A program made the translations under genes and the position numbers. Below the pieces are notes generated by a model. That model saw only the letters and a program-made list of their open reading frames with translations. It had not been told where the DNA came from and searched no databases. Of a stretch of 64,000 nucleotides of DNA, positions 62,574 to 64,000 are shown one piece after another (position 1 is the first letter of the stretch; the number at the start of each line of letters is the position of its first letter). The stretch comes from Branchiostoma floridae (lineage: Eukaryota; Chordata; Leptocardii; Amphioxiformes; Branchiostomatidae): positions 7,652,195 through 7,716,194 of the forward strand of contig NC_049989.1 in NCBI RefSeq assembly GCF_000003815.2. Reading direction: 5' to 3'.

Positions 62574-63455
62574 AGGTACTGTATTGGAACAGTCATAGTT
62601 TCAGTTAGTTATAAGGCCAACATTGGAACTCGTAATACCCATAGGATTTGAAACGACACTGCTAAATACCGACTTTAGTCCTTGGTGCCAGATGTTGTAG
62701 ATTTGTGTTCTTCGCTAGTCTAGCCGTGTCCTTATGAATAATTCCATCCACCTATCTTGTCGTTACATATTTGATAAATTTCATCTACCTATAAAATGCG
62801 CGCTAATGTTAATTTGGGCCTCTGATTGAAACCCCTTACTGTACCCACTGAAGCCGCGATTGGTTGCCTTGGGGGCCTTAGTCTTAGTTGTCTGCCGGGC
62901 CGTAGTTCTACTATGTACGGTGTTCCATGGTATGCCCTTTGACTATCAGAACAGGTTTTGTCTCGATTTATACAATGATTTGTACGGTGTTTGAGCATTT
63001 AAGCTTACACACACTTGCCTTGTACTTCACAGCTTGGCTTTGGAATAACGTGAAAAGTGGAGCTATGTATATAGCACGTTAAAAACGTGCAATAGAATAG
63101 ATGGGCATTACTTCTACCGTACCTTTGTTCTCACTGACAAATAATTTAGACATTTCCACTTTCCGTTAAACTTGATAGAATATTGATATGAAATTATAGT
63201 TGACATAGCAAGTTCAAATTATGTTGCATGTCTTTATTTGCATTTGTTTTATTGTCATGTTTGGGATTGCAACACATCAAAAGTGGCTTTTATGCACATC
63301 ATTTTTGAAATTTCAGAAAGACTCGCAAAACCTAGCTTCTGCATGGCTTATAGATATAATTGTGCTTTGCTTCTGCTTGCAACTTAAGTCTATGCTTTTG
63401 CTCTTTTTTGCTTTACAGAATTCGCTTTTAGCACAGATAAGCCGCTGCAGCAAGT

Positions 63456-63545
63456 ATGAGCATTGGCAACCAGGTTGTGAGCTTTTTCGCTGTTTGTGCT
63501 GGGCTTATGTTCGGCCTCTTCCTGGTCACGGTGGGCATGGTATAG
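63456..63545 (+). CDS. Transmembrane microprotein 6 (29 aa)
   Basis: The frame opens MSIGNQVVSFFAV and ends GLFLVTVGMV. A strong acceptor (cttttttgctttacag|) ends at 63418 and a strong donor (ACAG|gtaggt) begins at 63550, four bases after the stop. This is the best-defined internal exon of the array. Confidence 0.6.
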   Translation: MSIGNQVVSFFAVCAGLMFGLFLVTVGMV

Positions 63546-63595
63546 ACAGGTAGGTGGCTTTCTTTCGCACGTTCCTAACGCTTACTGTGCACTTG

Positions 63596-63660
63596 CATAT
63601 TTACAAACACACAAGCACGCACGCACACGCATACACACACAGACATGCACACGCAAACAT
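63596..63660. repeat. CA-rich simple repeat
   Basis: An imperfect (CA/GCAC)n run in the intron after microprotein 6. Confidence 0.6.
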
Positions 63661-63894
63661 CAGCAACAACGAACTAGCCAACCGACTAGACAATATGTCA
63701 GTAGAACATATAATCTCAAGGATACATGTAATTAATTTTACTGACTGTGCAGTCTGCATTTCACGTTGTACCTCGTTTTCCTTTCAGAGTATGCTGAGGG
63801 GATAGCTTCAAAGATTCAGTACAGGATAAGTTTTGACAAGCTTTAATTTGTAAAGATATTTTTGTTTTCTCTACCACACATTAGGGCAGCTGCA

Positions 63895-64000
63895 TGCCAC
63901 GGTAGGAGCTTGCAGGAAGGATGGACGGTAGCTACAGACAGCAGGCCTGGGCTATGGACACCAAACACCAAGTCATCACATCCTCGGCGTCTTCACAGCG
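63895..64000 (+). CDS. First coding exon of an unidentified gene, cut by the window edge
   Basis: An acceptor (ctaccacacattag|) ends at 63894. After a three-codon upstream frame, an ATG at 63921 in good context (gaaggATGG) opens a frame that runs to the window end (26 codons, starting MDGSYRQQAWAMDTKH). It is polar and soluble in appearance, unlike the array. A further candidate acceptor lies at 63787. The array exons could be leaders of this gene. No family is recognised from so short a piece. Confidence 0.45.

Overview
The window looks like nuclear DNA of an invertebrate chordate, most probably an amphioxus (Branchiostoma). It has intron-rich genes with short exons, orthologues of vertebrate genes (RFC2, CHFR, SBSPON, CCDC65/DRC2, ASPDH) whose exon phases join without error, many small inverted-repeat transposons and tRNA-derived SINEs, and a tyrosine-motif receptor-like gene of a style I associate with amphioxus. 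The genus is my inference; no species-specific marker was tested.

Layout from left to right: (1) a six-exon type II membrane protein with an extracellular NHL propeller (+, 744-6266); (2) a two-exon secreted cysteine-rich knottin-like peptide (-, 6428-8185); (3) RFC2, clamp-loader subunit (-, 10079-14826), head to head with (4) a probable CENP-Q kinetochore gene (+, 15310-18642); (5) CHFR, the FHA-RING-PBZ mitotic checkpoint ubiquitin ligase, 18 exons (-, 19649-31775); (6) a MIF/D-DT-like tautomerase copy with a one-base frameshift and no recognisable third exon (-, 33599-34577); (7) SBSPON, somatomedin B plus thrombospondin type 1 (+, 37876-46680); (8) CCDC65/DRC2, nexin-dynein regulatory complex (-, 47773-54439), head to head with (9) ASPDH, putative aspartate dehydrogenase (+, 55127-58021); (10) a tandem array of very small open reading frames, each one transmembrane helix (+, 58912-63545), leading to the first coding exon of an unidentified gene cut by the window edge (63921-64000).

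For genes 1-5 and 7-9 I placed every exon by hand. In each, the exon lengths and phases give one uninterrupted reading frame, so these models are strong. RFC2, CENP-Q and CHFR lie side by side and are all cell-cycle genes; an E2F-like site sits just upstream of the RFC2 start codon. DRC2 has an imperfect RFX X-box in the promoter interval it shares with ASPDH.

The most unusual region is 58.9-63.6 kb. At least seven exon-like blocks on the plus strand each carry a complete ATG-to-stop frame of 25-80 codons. Each frame ends in a hydrophobic segment, several with a G-rich then aromatic/Leu tail just before the stop, and each stop lies 1-33 bases before a good 5' splice site. Several blocks have a clear 3' splice site upstream. 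They could be a polycistronic message for transmembrane microproteins, or alternative leader exons with membrane-peptide uORFs. Mobile DNA is plentiful: two copies of a palindromic element with exact 9-bp target duplications, a 740-bp element with 30-bp perfect terminal repeats, a short LTR element with identical LTRs, and several SINE-like repeats.
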